The position numbers and the translations under genes are program-made. Shown here one piece after another: positions 1 through 8,202 of a DNA stretch of 64,000 nt. Numbering within the stretch: position 1 is the first letter of the stretch; every line of letters begins with the position of its first letter. The DNA lies in contig JAVBOA010000022.1 in NCBI GenBank assembly GCA_031551135.1, positions 1 through 64,000 on the forward strand, given 5' to 3'. Under the pieces are notes generated by a model, which saw only the letters and a program-made list of their open reading frames with translations, was not told the origin of the DNA and ran no database searches. This DNA comes from JAITVM01 sp031551135. GTDB taxonomy: Bacteria; Bacillota; Clostridia; Lachnospirales; JAITVM01.

Positions 1-147
1 TGTGTACCGCTCGTTGTGCGGAAATTTAAGCCTTTGGAGTGTCATATCAAACGAAAGTAGCATATGCCAAATCGGACACAATGAAAAAGGAATAAACTTT
101 TATAATCTTGTTATAAGGTTTTATAAAGTTTTGACAACGGAATTAAG

Positions 148-1350
148 ATGGACATTAAAATTTTCGCAATCCAAAGTTCTATGGTAAAAGAAGATTTCCA
201 AAAAGATGATTTTTTGAAAGAAATTGAAAAAGAAATCGGAATAAATTTTGAGATTTTAAAAGCTGATGAAATGCCGGATGATGATTTCAGACTCGTTTAT
301 GTATCTTCCGGTGGAAGTGAAGGCGCGTTTGCTAAAGCTTTTCATATGTTTGAAAATAAACCGATTTATCTTTTGAGCAAAGGCGAAGGGAATTCTCTGG
401 CAGCGTCTATGGAAATTCTTAGTTTTATTAAAAACAAAGGCGGCAAAGGCGAAATATTGCATGGCGAACCGAAAGACATTTCCGAACGCATTGAATCGCT
501 TGCAAAAGCATCAGCGGCAATAAAAAAACTCAAAGGAATCAAAATCGGATTGATTGGAAAACCTTCGAATTGGCTTATTTCCAGTATTTATGATGAAAAA
601 TCCTTGGCGGATAAATTGAATATGCAGATTATTGAGATATCTATGGAGGAGCTTCTAGAAGAGATTTCGAAAAAATCTTACGTTGATAACGAATTTACTA
701 AACAGCTTTTTTCTTTGGAATACGACGAAAAAGAAATTATAAAAGCCTTGGAGGTCTATGGCGCATTTGCCAGAATTGTTAATAAATATCATCTGAGCGG
801 CATAAGCGTTCGTTGCTTTGATTTATTATCAACAGTCGAAACTACAGGCTGTTTGGGTCTTGCGATACTTAATGCTTTAAATATTTACGCCGGTTGCGAA
901 GGAGACATTCCGAGCTTGATTTCGATGTGTATTTTGGGCGCTGTCAGTCAAAAACCTGTTTTCATGTGCAACCCGAGCCGAATAAATTACTCTCAAGGCT
1001 CTATGGTATTTGCGCACTGTACGCTTCCGATAAACATGCCTTACAAAATGGATTTGATGACTCATTTTGAATCAGATATCGGTGTTGCAATCGCCGGTTC
1101 TATTCAAGAAGGCGCATGTACAATTTTTAAAACTTCAGGCGATTTATCGAGGCATTTTGAAGCTTCCGGCACAATACGCAGAAATCTTAAAGAAAATACC
1201 CTTTGCCGGACTCAGATTGAAGTTGAACTTAGCGATTTTTCTTATTTTACCGAAAATCCAATCGGAAACCATCATATAATATGTATCGGAGACGAAACGC
1301 CTGCTCTAAGGGACTTTTTTTCAATTCTTGAGCAAGATATCAATTATTAA
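148..1350 (+). CDS. L-fucose/L-arabinose isomerase-family protein
   Basis: 400-residue cytoplasmic protein related to the FucI/AraA sugar isomerases, which interconvert an aldose and its ketose with a divalent metal. The C-terminal half carries the family-like stretch VRCFDLLSTVETTGC, then a GCEGD segment followed by a helix of SMCILG type (about residues 250-275), and FAHCTLP near residue 290. The N-terminal third does not resemble classical FucI and the protein is shorter than FucI (about 590), so it belongs to the short, poorly characterised branch; the substrate cannot be told. The start ATG has only a weak upstream purine run. It converges with the sugar ABC importer genes, which suggests a related sugar pathway, but this is inference. 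A GC-rich hairpin follows the stop codon. Confidence 0.7.
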   Translation: MDIKIFAIQSSMVKEDFQKDDFLKEIEKEIGINFEILKADEMPDDDFRLVYVSSGGSEGAFAKAFHMFENKPIYLLSKGEGNSLAASMEILSFIKNKGGKGEILHGEPKDISERIESLAKASAAIKKLKGIKIGLIGKPSNWLISSIYDEKSLADKLNMQIIEISMEELLEEISKKSYVDNEFTKQLFSLEYDEKEIIKALEVYGAFARIVNKYHLSGISVRCFDLLSTVETTGCLGLAILNALNIYAGCEGDIPSLISMCILGAVSQKPVFMCNPSRINYSQGSMVFAHCTLPINMPYKMDLMTHFESDIGVAIAGSIQEGACTIFKTSGDLSRHFEASGTIRRNLKENTLCRTQIEVELSDFSYFTENPIGNHHIICIGDETPALRDFFSILEQDINY

Positions 1351-1356
1351 ATTTTA

Positions 1357-1406
1357 GCGCGGCTATTATATTTTTAATTACGAAATAAACAGCCGCGCAT
1401 ATTTTT
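1357..1406 (+). terminator. Rho-independent terminator of the isomerase gene
   Basis: GCGCGGCT (1357-1364) pairs with AGCCGCGC (1391-1398); the second arm is followed by ATATTTTTT. The loop is long (26 nt) but the 8-bp GC-rich stem and T run directly after the isomerase stop fit a terminator. Confidence 0.7.
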
Positions 1407-1416
1407 TATAAATTTA

Positions 1417-1527
1417 TACTATTTTCATTATTAAGGATAGAAAAAAATATTTCATTTCACGCTTGAAGCATGCGTGAAACGCTCCGCTGTGAAAAATTTT
1501 TTTCTACTTATCAAAATGAAAATAGTA
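1417..1527 (-). repeat. MITE-like palindromic repeat, full copy 1
   Basis: 111-bp element with terminal inverted repeats TACTATTTTCATT / AATGAAAATAGTA and an internal imperfect palindrome (TTTCACGC...GCGTGAAA). It lies in inverted orientation relative to the copy at 11691, between the convergent isomerase and binding-protein genes. A short degenerate second end (ATGAAAATTGAAATAGTA) follows at about 1548-1567. Confidence 0.85.
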
Positions 1528-1567
1528 TTATATTCAAAAAATTTTTAAAATGAAAATTGAAATAGTA

Positions 1568-2635
1568 TTATTTACCCGGATTAATAATTCCTTGAACTTC
1601 TGCCGAATCAACGTTTTCAGGTGTTACTAACATAACGCCGGTGTCGATAACTTTTTGATCAACTTTTCCGCCGTTCGCAAGCTCAAGAGCAACTTTAACG
1701 CCGTCATAACCCATGAAATATTGACGCTGTAAAACAGAAGAAACTTTGTATTCGCCAGAGCGGATCATGCTTTCGATTTCTGCCGAAAAGTCGAAGCCTA
1801 CCATACAAATATCAGTGCGTTTAGCTTCCATCAAACCTGTAACAAAACCAACTGTAGAGCCGTTATTAGGGCCGAAAACGCCTTTAAGGTTAGGATATGT
1901 TGTTAAAAAGTCTTGGCAGAACGCAACTGCTTTAGCGATATCGCCGTCGTTGATTTTAACGTCGTCTTTTAAAACTTTCCAAGCTGCAGGAGCGTTAGCG
2001 TCCCAATATTCATAAAAACCTTGCAAACGGTCATTAATCGCCTGAGAACCTGTAGAGCCTGCTTGAATAGCGATTGCAGAATCTTCCGTTTCGGCTAAGC
2101 TGTTGTCTTTTAATCTGCGAATCATTTCTTCTGCCGCTAATTTTCCTGCGGCGATATTATCTGTCAACAACGCTGTGTCATAATCTTCGCCGTCAACTTT
2201 CGAGTCGATCAAAACGATTGGAGTGTCGGAATCAAATTGTTCTTTGATAGGAGCGGCCAAAGATGTTCTGTCGAGCGGAGCGATAACAATACCGTCAGCT
2301 TTTGCGGAAACAGCGTCCTGCAAATAACGAACTTGACCTTCGATATCGGATTCTGCCGCTGTACCAACAACAACAACTTTACAGCCGAGGTCTTTTCCGG
2401 CTTTTTCAGCGCCTGCTTGAACAACGGACCAATATTGGTTACCAAGAACTTTAACGATTACATAAATAGTTTTTTCCGCAGAATCGGCAGGAGCTTCGGA
2501 TTTTGTATCCTGAGATGCCGGAGCTGCTTCGCTTGCCGGTGCGCTTGATTGAGTGGAAGCGTCGTTTGCTGTTCCGCAAGCCGCAAGCCCCATTACCATT
2601 GCGAAAACCGAAAGAATAGATACTAATTTTTTCAT
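1568..2635 (-). CDS. Sugar ABC transporter substrate-binding lipoprotein
   Basis: 355-residue extracellular binding protein of the RbsB/ribose-galactose type (periplasmic-binding-like domain 4). The leader MKKLVSILSVFAMVMGLAAC ends in a lipobox with the lipidated Cys at residue 20. A Ser/Ala/Pro-rich linker (residues 25-55) follows, then the two-lobed domain with the typical YWSVVQAGAEKAGKDLG helix, ADGIVIAPLD and the hinge-region ADGVKVALELANG-like stretch GYDGVKVALELANGG. It is the last gene of a minus-strand set ATPase-permease-binding protein, 63 nt after the permease, with its own strong ribosome binding site. The sugar carried is unknown; the neighbouring isomerase-like gene hints at a pentose or deoxyhexose. 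Confidence 0.93.
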   Translation of the reverse strand: MKKLVSILSVFAMVMGLAACGTANDASTQSSAPASEAAPASQDTKSEAPADSAEKTIYVIVKVLGNQYWSVVQAGAEKAGKDLGCKVVVVGTAAESDIEGQVRYLQDAVSAKADGIVIAPLDRTSLAAPIKEQFDSDTPIVLIDSKVDGEDYDTALLTDNIAAGKLAAEEMIRRLKDNSLAETEDSAIAIQAGSTGSQAINDRLQGFYEYWDANAPAAWKVLKDDVKINDGDIAKAVAFCQDFLTTYPNLKGVFGPNNGSTVGFVTGLMEAKRTDICMVGFDFSAEIESMIRSGEYKVSSVLQRQYFMGYDGVKVALELANGGKVDQKVIDTGVMLVTPENVDSAEVQGIINPGK

Positions 2636-2698
2636 TAATTTATCCTCCTAATATTTGTTTTATACTGCCATAACATTTTATTGATTTAATGCTATTAT

Positions 2699-3790
2699 TT
2701 ATATTTTGCGCCCTTTAAAGAAACGCTCAATAAATTTCGAAAAAGGTGACGGTGCAGAAGATGCAGAACGGCGATGACGCTGAACTTCCATTGCTACCGC
2801 TATTACTAAAATCAAACCGATTATAACTTGCTGCCAGAAAGAATTTATTTTGTTTAAGTTTAAGCCATTGCGGATAACACCCATCATCAAAGCGCCGATG
2901 ATTGTATTGAGAATCGTGCCTTCGCCGCCGGCGATGGAAATTCCGCCGAGAACAGCGGCCGCAATCGCTTCCATTTCGTATCCTGTACCGGCTGTCGGCT
3001 GTGCCGAGTTGAGGCGCGACGCAACCAAAATACCGCAAATCGCCGCCGAAAAACCGCTCATACAATAAGCAAACATACGTGTTCCGACCGCATTTATGCC
3101 GGATAATTTTGCCGCTTCAAGATTCGAACCGCAAGCATAAATTTGACGGCCTATACGTGTTTTGGCAAGCAAAATCGCAAGAATAATCGCATATACCAGC
3201 GCAATAATAACGGAATACGGCAAACCGTTTTCCATACGTCCGCCGCCGAGTGTGTAAAATTGCGCCTGTACTTCTTTGCTTGGGATTGTTGTTGTATAAA
3301 CAGGAGCGCCGTTTACAATAGCATTGGCAAGACCGCGGTAAATCCATTGTGTTCCCAGAGTTGCAACAAACGGAACAACGCCGAGGATTTCAATAAAATA
3401 ACCATTCATGATTCCGGTTAAAATACCCATGATTAAGCAAATTATGATGCTAATCCAAATTGGGAAACCATGTGTAAGCATTAAAACAACAATGATTCCG
3501 GATAGGGCCATCGACGCACCGGCCGAGAGGTCGTTACCGCCGCAGACTAGGCAGAAAGTAAGTCCGCATCCAATAATTGTATATGTAACAATCTGCTGTA
3601 ATAGGTTTTGTAAATTTGTTACCGACAAAAATCTTTCGGGCTGTAAAAAAGCAAAAAAGGCAAAAAGTAATATAAGAACGATAAATGAGAATATAGCCCG
3701 TTTTGTAGATACGCCGAGATTTCCATATATCCGCTGAAAAGCAGAGGTCTCGTTGCTTGTATTGAGCTGAGCTTCAGGAATATTTGACAT
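2699..3790 (-). CDS. Sugar ABC transporter permease (RbsC-like)
   Basis: Inner-membrane permease of the BPD_transp_2 family, 363 residues, very hydrophobic with about eight to ten membrane segments. Family marks are LVCGGNDLSAGASMALSG, GYFIEILGVVPFVATLGT and AAAVLGGISIAGGEGT, all typical of RbsC/XylH. A GTG three codons further upstream leaves almost no room after GGAG; the ATG at 3790 has GGAG with a 10-nt gap and is chosen here. It starts 15 nt after the ATPase stop, so the two are co-translated. It forms the channel through which the sugar delivered by the lipoprotein passes. Confidence 0.93.
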   Translation of the reverse strand: MSNIPEAQLNTSNETSAFQRIYGNLGVSTKRAIFSFIVLILLFAFFAFLQPERFLSVTNLQNLLQQIVTYTIIGCGLTFCLVCGGNDLSAGASMALSGIIVVLMLTHGFPIWISIIICLIMGILTGIMNGYFIEILGVVPFVATLGTQWIYRGLANAIVNGAPVYTTTIPSKEVQAQFYTLGGGRMENGLPYSVIIALVYAIILAILLAKTRIGRQIYACGSNLEAAKLSGINAVGTRMFAYCMSGFSAAICGILVASRLNSAQPTAGTGYEMEAIAAAVLGGISIAGGEGTILNTIIGALMMGVIRNGLNLNKINSFWQQVIIGLILVIAVAMEVQRHRRSASSAPSPFSKFIERFFKGRKI

Positions 3791-3805
3791 GTATATCACA
3801 CTCCA

Positions 3806-5326
3806 TTAAGAAATTTTCGGGGCTTTTTTGCCCTCAAGTTTGTTATATCCCGCGGCAAGGTACAAAATTTCCTCTTGGGAAGTTTCTTTTGCAACCAATT
3901 CACCGTTGATTGAACCTTCATGAATAACAAGAATCCGGTCGCTCATGCCCAAAATTTCCGGAAGTTCGGAAGAAATCATGATAATTGCAACTCCCTGGTC
4001 GCTAAGCTGGTTAAAAATCTGGTATATTTCGAATTTTGCGCCGACATCGATTCCGCGCGTAGGCTCGTCGACTATCAAAACTTTTACATCATTGCAGAGC
4101 CATTTTGAAAGTACTACTTTTTGTTGATTACCGCCCGATAAATTATTGCAGGTTTGCCTTAAAGACGGCGTTTTTGTTTTTAGAAGCTGACGGTATTTTT
4201 CAGCGTTTCTTGCGCCTTCTTTGTCATCAACAAAAAGGAATTTTGTCAATTCACGCAAATGAGCCATATTTGTGTTATATTCAACATCTAGGCTAAGTGC
4301 CAAACCGTCGTATTTTCTATCTTCCGTTGCGTAAGCCATGCCGTTGCTGATGGCCTGAATCGGAGATTTTACTTTTATCGGTTTACCGTACATTTTTAAA
4401 TCCATAGTTTCTGATTTATCCGCCCCAAAAACGCAGCGCATAATTTCCGTGCGCCCTGCGCCGACAAGCCCGGAGATTCCAAGAATTTCACCTTTGTGTA
4501 CTTTAAAATAATCAACAATCAATTTTCCCGTAACTCTTAAATTGCTTACTTCTAAAGCGACTTCGCCGATTTTTCGATTGTATTTCGGAAATTTATCCTC
4601 CAAGGAACGACCGACAATCATATTTACGAGTTCATCCAAAGTGATTTCTTTTAAATTCCTTGTGCCGATATATTGTCCGTCACGTATTACGCTTGCCCGT
4701 TCGCAAATTTGGTTAAGCTCCTCCATACGGTGAGAAATATAAACCATTCCGACACCTTTTTTTTGAAGATTGCGGATAATTGCGAAAAGCTGTGCGATTT
4801 CTCTTTCTGTAAGCGTGGCAGTCGGTTCGTCCAAAACAAGGATTCGGGCGTTGTAAGAGATAGCTTTTGCGATTTCGACCATCTGCTGTTTTGCTACGCT
4901 TAAATTTCCTACGATTTCATATGTATTGATATTTATTCCAAGGTCATCCAGAATTTTTTTTGCTTCACTATGCATTTTACGGTCATTTATAAATCCGCCG
5001 CTGCCGTGCGGACGACCGATGAAAATATTATCAGCAACTGTTAGATGCCTGCAAAGCGTCAATTCCTGAAAAATTATGCTGATTCCGTATTCGTGGGCTT
5101 TTGAAACCGAATCGATAATTACTTTTTGTCCTTCGATATAGATTTCGCCCGAGTCGGCACGGTACACGCCGCTCATTATTTTCATAAGAGTTGATTTGCC
5201 CGCGCCGTTTTCTCCAACAAGTCCATGTACCTCTCCTTTGTTTACAGAGAGCGATACATTATCGAGTGCCTTAACGCCGGGAAAGCTTTTGCAGATGTTT
5301 TCCATTCGGAAAAGCTCTTCAGCCAT
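3806..5326 (-). CDS. Sugar ABC transporter ATP-binding protein (RbsA/MglA-like)
   Basis: 506-residue duplicated ATPase of the sugar importer class. First domain: Walker A GLVGENGAGKST (about residue 35), signature LSVAKQQMVEIAKA and Walker B ILVLDEPTATL. Second domain: degenerate Walker A GLVGAGRTEIMR, signature LSGGNQQKVVLSKW and VLIVDEPTRGIDVGAK. This is the usual RbsA/MglA layout, with the second site altered. The ATG at 5326 has GGAGG eight bases upstream; an in-frame TTG at 5341 overlaps that site and is unlikely. It powers import with the permease just downstream, and sits 36 nt after the DctP-like lipoprotein gene. Confidence 0.95.
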   Translation of the reverse strand: MAEELFRMENICKSFPGVKALDNVSLSVNKGEVHGLVGENGAGKSTLMKIMSGVYRADSGEIYIEGQKVIIDSVSKAHEYGISIIFQELTLCRHLTVADNIFIGRPHGSGGFINDRKMHSEAKKILDDLGININTYEIVGNLSVAKQQMVEIAKAISYNARILVLDEPTATLTEREIAQLFAIIRNLQKKGVGMVYISHRMEELNQICERASVIRDGQYIGTRNLKEITLDELVNMIVGRSLEDKFPKYNRKIGEVALEVSNLRVTGKLIVDYFKVHKGEILGISGLVGAGRTEIMRCVFGADKSETMDLKMYGKPIKVKSPIQAISNGMAYATEDRKYDGLALSLDVEYNTNMAHLRELTKFLFVDDKEGARNAEKYRQLLKTKTPSLRQTCNNLSGGNQQKVVLSKWLCNDVKVLIVDEPTRGIDVGAKFEIYQIFNQLSDQGVAIIMISSELPEILGMSDRILVIHEGSINGELVAKETSQEEILYLAAGYNKLEGKKAPKIS

Positions 5327-5362
5327 ATCATCATCCTCCAATTAATTTGATTTTAAAGATTA

Positions 5363-6412
5363 TCATTGCGCAGAAGTTTCGGTATTTGCTATTTTTTCGA
5401 TAATATCCAGATATTCGGAATAATTTTTATCATAAAGAGTTTTGCAGATCTCACGGAATTTTTGTTTTTCCGCTTCCGAAAGCTCTATAATAATTGCGCC
5501 GTTATCAATAACTTTTTTTAGGGATTCCTTTTCGCGCTTTGTCCATTGCTCACGCTCGAATTTTGCGGATTCTTTTGCACATTCACGGATTATCGCAAAA
5601 TCACTTTCCGAAAGCCGTTCCATTGTTTTTTTCGATATTGTCTGCATTTCCGGCACGCGCGTGTGTTCGTCCAAAAGAAAATATTTTGCTACTTCGTAAT
5701 GCTTCATTGATTCATAAGACGGAAGATTATTTTCCGCGCAATCTATAATCCCTCTTTGGAAAGCAAAATACACTTCACTGAAAACAATCGCAATCGGGTT
5801 TGCATTTAGACTTCGAATCATTTCCTTCATCATACTTGAATCCTGCACACGTATATTAAGGCCTTTTAAATCATCAAGCCCTTTTATTTCTTTAGTGGAA
5901 TAAAAACTTCGGGAGCCGGCATCATACCAAGACAGCCCGACAAGTCCGAAACCTCCGACAATATCCAAAAAATTTTCACCGATTTTACCGTCCAAAACGC
6001 TCCACATATGCGCTTCATCACGATATAAATACGGCAATTGCAGAACATTCAAAACGGTTGAGAATTCTGCCAGAGTCCCCAAAGAAGAACGTGCGAAATC
6101 TATCGAGCCGAATTGCATTTGTTCTATTACGGATTGCTCGTCGCCAAGCTCTGCGTTTGGATATACTTTGATTTTTATGCGCCCGTTGGTTTTTTTATCA
6201 ACAAGCTCTGCGAATTTCAAAGCCCCGAGAGTTGTCGGGTAATCCAGCGCCTGATTTTCGGCGTAACGCAAAACAAATTCCGGAGTTCCGCCGCCCGAAA
6301 AATCAACTCCGTTTTGCTCATAGCCTTTAGAACTGCTTGTTGTGATTTTATTATCACCGGAGCATGCGACCCCAAAAAACAAAAGTAATATTAAAAAAAA
6401 TATTTTTTTCAT
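5363..6412 (-). CDS. Orphan TRAP-type (DctP family) solute-binding lipoprotein
   Basis: 349-residue exported lipoprotein: the leader has a lipobox ending at Cys17 (FFGVAC). The mature part matches the DctP fold: ALKFAELVDKKTNGRIKIKVYPNAELGDEQSVIEQ is recognisable in pieces, as are LGTLAEFS, GLNIRVQDSSMMKEM and QRGIIDCAENNLPSYES. DctP proteins deliver organic acids or sugar acids to a DctQ/DctM membrane pair; none is present in this window. Instead the gene lies between a two-component system and a sugar ABC importer, so it may act as a ligand sensor for the kinase or as an extra binding protein. ATG 6412 has AGGAG five bases upstream and is preferred to an earlier start 18 codons upstream. 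Confidence 0.88.
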   Translation of the reverse strand: MKKIFFLILLLFFGVACSGDNKITTSSSKGYEQNGVDFSGGGTPEFVLRYAENQALDYPTTLGALKFAELVDKKTNGRIKIKVYPNAELGDEQSVIEQMQFGSIDFARSSLGTLAEFSTVLNVLQLPYLYRDEAHMWSVLDGKIGENFLDIVGGFGLVGLSWYDAGSRSFYSTKEIKGLDDLKGLNIRVQDSSMMKEMIRSLNANPIAIVFSEVYFAFQRGIIDCAENNLPSYESMKHYEVAKYFLLDEHTRVPEMQTISKKTMERLSESDFAIIRECAKESAKFEREQWTKREKESLKKVIDNGAIIIELSEAEKQKFREICKTLYDKNYSEYLDIIEKIANTETSAQ

Positions 6413-6455
6413 TTTTATCTCCTTTAGATTTTTTGAAACGCCGTTATCGATTCTG

Positions 6456-6485
6456 TAAAAAATCACAGGAGATATATCCTGTGAT
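6456..6485 (-). terminator. Hairpin plus T run in the dctP leader (terminator or attenuator)
   Basis: ATCACAGGA (6462-6470) and TCCTGTGAT (6477-6485) form a 9-bp stem with a 6-nt loop; on the minus strand it is followed by TTTTT. It lies between the response regulator stop and the DctP start, about 45 nt before the latter, so it either ends the regulator transcript or attenuates the transporter genes. Confidence 0.6.
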
Positions 6486-6668
6486 TATATTATAATTTAT
6501 TCAATTAGTATAAAAAATCGTAAAAATTTGTGATTAGTAGCATAATTATATCCAATTATTTTTTTAGGCATTGCTTAATACACATAGTAAATTCTGATTA
6601 TACAGCCATGAATTATAAATTATGCTGTATACAATATTTTTCAAAAAGAACCAAAATGCTGAAACATA

Positions 6669-8201
6669 TTAATCCGAATATCTCAGCAGGGTTTCACGGT
6701 ATTCAGACGGACTTTTACCCGTTATTCGGCGAAAAACTTTTGCAAAATAATTATTGTCCCGATAGCCGACCTCTGCGCCGACATCTTTAATATTGATTTT
6801 AGGATTTTTCAGAAGTATTTTTGCGGCTTCTACACGGACTTCGGAAAGATAGTTCACAAAATTTTTATCAAAGCATTGCTTAAAGAGTTTACTGAAATAC
6901 GCCACAGAATAATTCATATCGTATGCGATTTGTTCCAGAAATATATCCTGCCTATAATTTTCATTTATATAATTCGAAATCATTTTTCTTGTATAAGATA
7001 ATTTGTCTTTCTGAACATTTCCGAAACCGGAGGCTGAATCTGATATAAAGCGAGAAAGTTTTTGTGTGCGGATTTCTTTGCTTTCGCCTTCTTCAAAAAC
7101 AGGCAAAGAAAAATTTTCGGGTTCTTGATTCGAGCTTTCTTTTAATAATTTAAGCGAGCGTTTCAGATAAATTTCAAGCTCGTATATAATCATATTTTCG
7201 TCTTTGTGTTTTGTGTAAAGCCAATCCAAAAGCTCGTTTGTGTTTTTAACAGCCTGCGCTTTATCGCCGCTGAGCAAGCTTCTTGCGAGCAATATTTCAA
7301 ATTCATCCGGGCGGATTTGCTCAGAATCTTCAAAAATACAAAATGGATTTTCCCGAACGCATTTTGAAATCTGCAAATGGGCGTGGAAAAAAGATTTTTG
7401 CGCATCGCTCAAATGCGTAAAATTACTGCCGATTGAGCAAAAAATATCTTTTTTTATAATCGTTTTTTTATCAGCCAAAATTTTATTTATATTTGAGCAA
7501 ACTTTCTTAAAAGCTTCGTTTCCGAAATCATCAATCGCCAAAACAAAAAGGCAATCGTCGTATTCGCAAAGAATCAAATGCAAATCGCCGAGCCAGTCGT
7601 TATTAAAAAGCCTTCGCAGATTAGCGGAAGAATTTATGTCGGGACTTCGGAAAATCATGCAGACTCCGCTTTTGAAATTGATTCCCAAATCGAGCAGAGT
7701 ATTATTAAGGCGGTCGGGCTGTACATATCCGCCGATTATATTTATTATAATTTCTTCTTCAAGCCATTTTTTGAGGCGTTTAACGGTTCGCATAGACATT
7801 GACTGCTTTTTCTTTTCTTCACGCAGAGCGTCGATATTTGAAATGAGCCTGTCTAAAACGGAATGTATTTCGGCTTCGGCGCAAGGCTTCAAAAGATAAT
7901 TTTCCGCACCGATATCAATCGCCTGTTTGACATATTCGAATTCGCTGTAGGCGGTAAGGAAAACAATTCGGCAATCGGGCAGAGTTTTGCGGATTATTTT
8001 TGTAGCATCCAAACCGTTTATTCCCGGCATTTCGATATCCATAAAAACAATATCCGCTTGAAAATTATTAGCCGATTCAATTGCTTCTCTGCCGTTCGCA
8101 ACAAGATTAATCGAACATGATTCGCCGAGATAATCTAAAATGATTTGCTGGAAGGTAAGACATTCGAGCGGCTCGTCATCCGCAATAATAATTCGGTACA
8201 T
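6669..8201 (-). CDS. AraC-type response regulator (YesN-like)
   Basis: 510-residue cytoplasmic regulator. Receiver domain at residues 1-120: acidic pair D8/D9, phospho-acceptor D55 in FMDIEMPG, and Lys in LLKPC near 105. A long, poorly conserved middle part follows, and then a C-terminal AraC double helix-turn-helix (about 405-505) with LEQIAYDMNYSVAYFSKLFK and DVGAEVGYRDNNYFAKVF. Its ribosome binding site AAGGAGG lies inside the last codons of the kinase gene, and the stop and start are one base apart, so the pair is translationally coupled. By analogy with YesM/YesN systems it should activate the adjacent transporter genes upon phosphorylation. Confidence 0.93.
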   Translation of the reverse strand: MYRIIIADDEPLECLTFQQIILDYLGESCSINLVANGREAIESANNFQADIVFMDIEMPGINGLDATKIIRKTLPDCRIVFLTAYSEFEYVKQAIDIGAENYLLKPCAEAEIHSVLDRLISNIDALREEKKKQSMSMRTVKRLKKWLEEEIIINIIGGYVQPDRLNNTLLDLGINFKSGVCMIFRSPDINSSANLRRLFNNDWLGDLHLILCEYDDCLFVLAIDDFGNEAFKKVCSNINKILADKKTIIKKDIFCSIGSNFTHLSDAQKSFFHAHLQISKCVRENPFCIFEDSEQIRPDEFEILLARSLLSGDKAQAVKNTNELLDWLYTKHKDENMIIYELEIYLKRSLKLLKESSNQEPENFSLPVFEEGESKEIRTQKLSRFISDSASGFGNVQKDKLSYTRKMISNYINENYRQDIFLEQIAYDMNYSVAYFSKLFKQCFDKNFVNYLSEVRVEAAKILLKNPKINIKDVGAEVGYRDNNYFAKVFRRITGKSPSEYRETLLRYSD

Positions 8202-8202
8202 T

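Noticed and set aside
2..187. 61-codon plus-strand frame at the left edge
   Set aside because: No ribosome binding site, unusual composition, and it overlaps the isomerase start in another frame.
7240..7899. 219-codon frame antisense to the response regulator
   Set aside because: It mirrors the codon structure of the well-supported regulator gene and has no motif or start signal.
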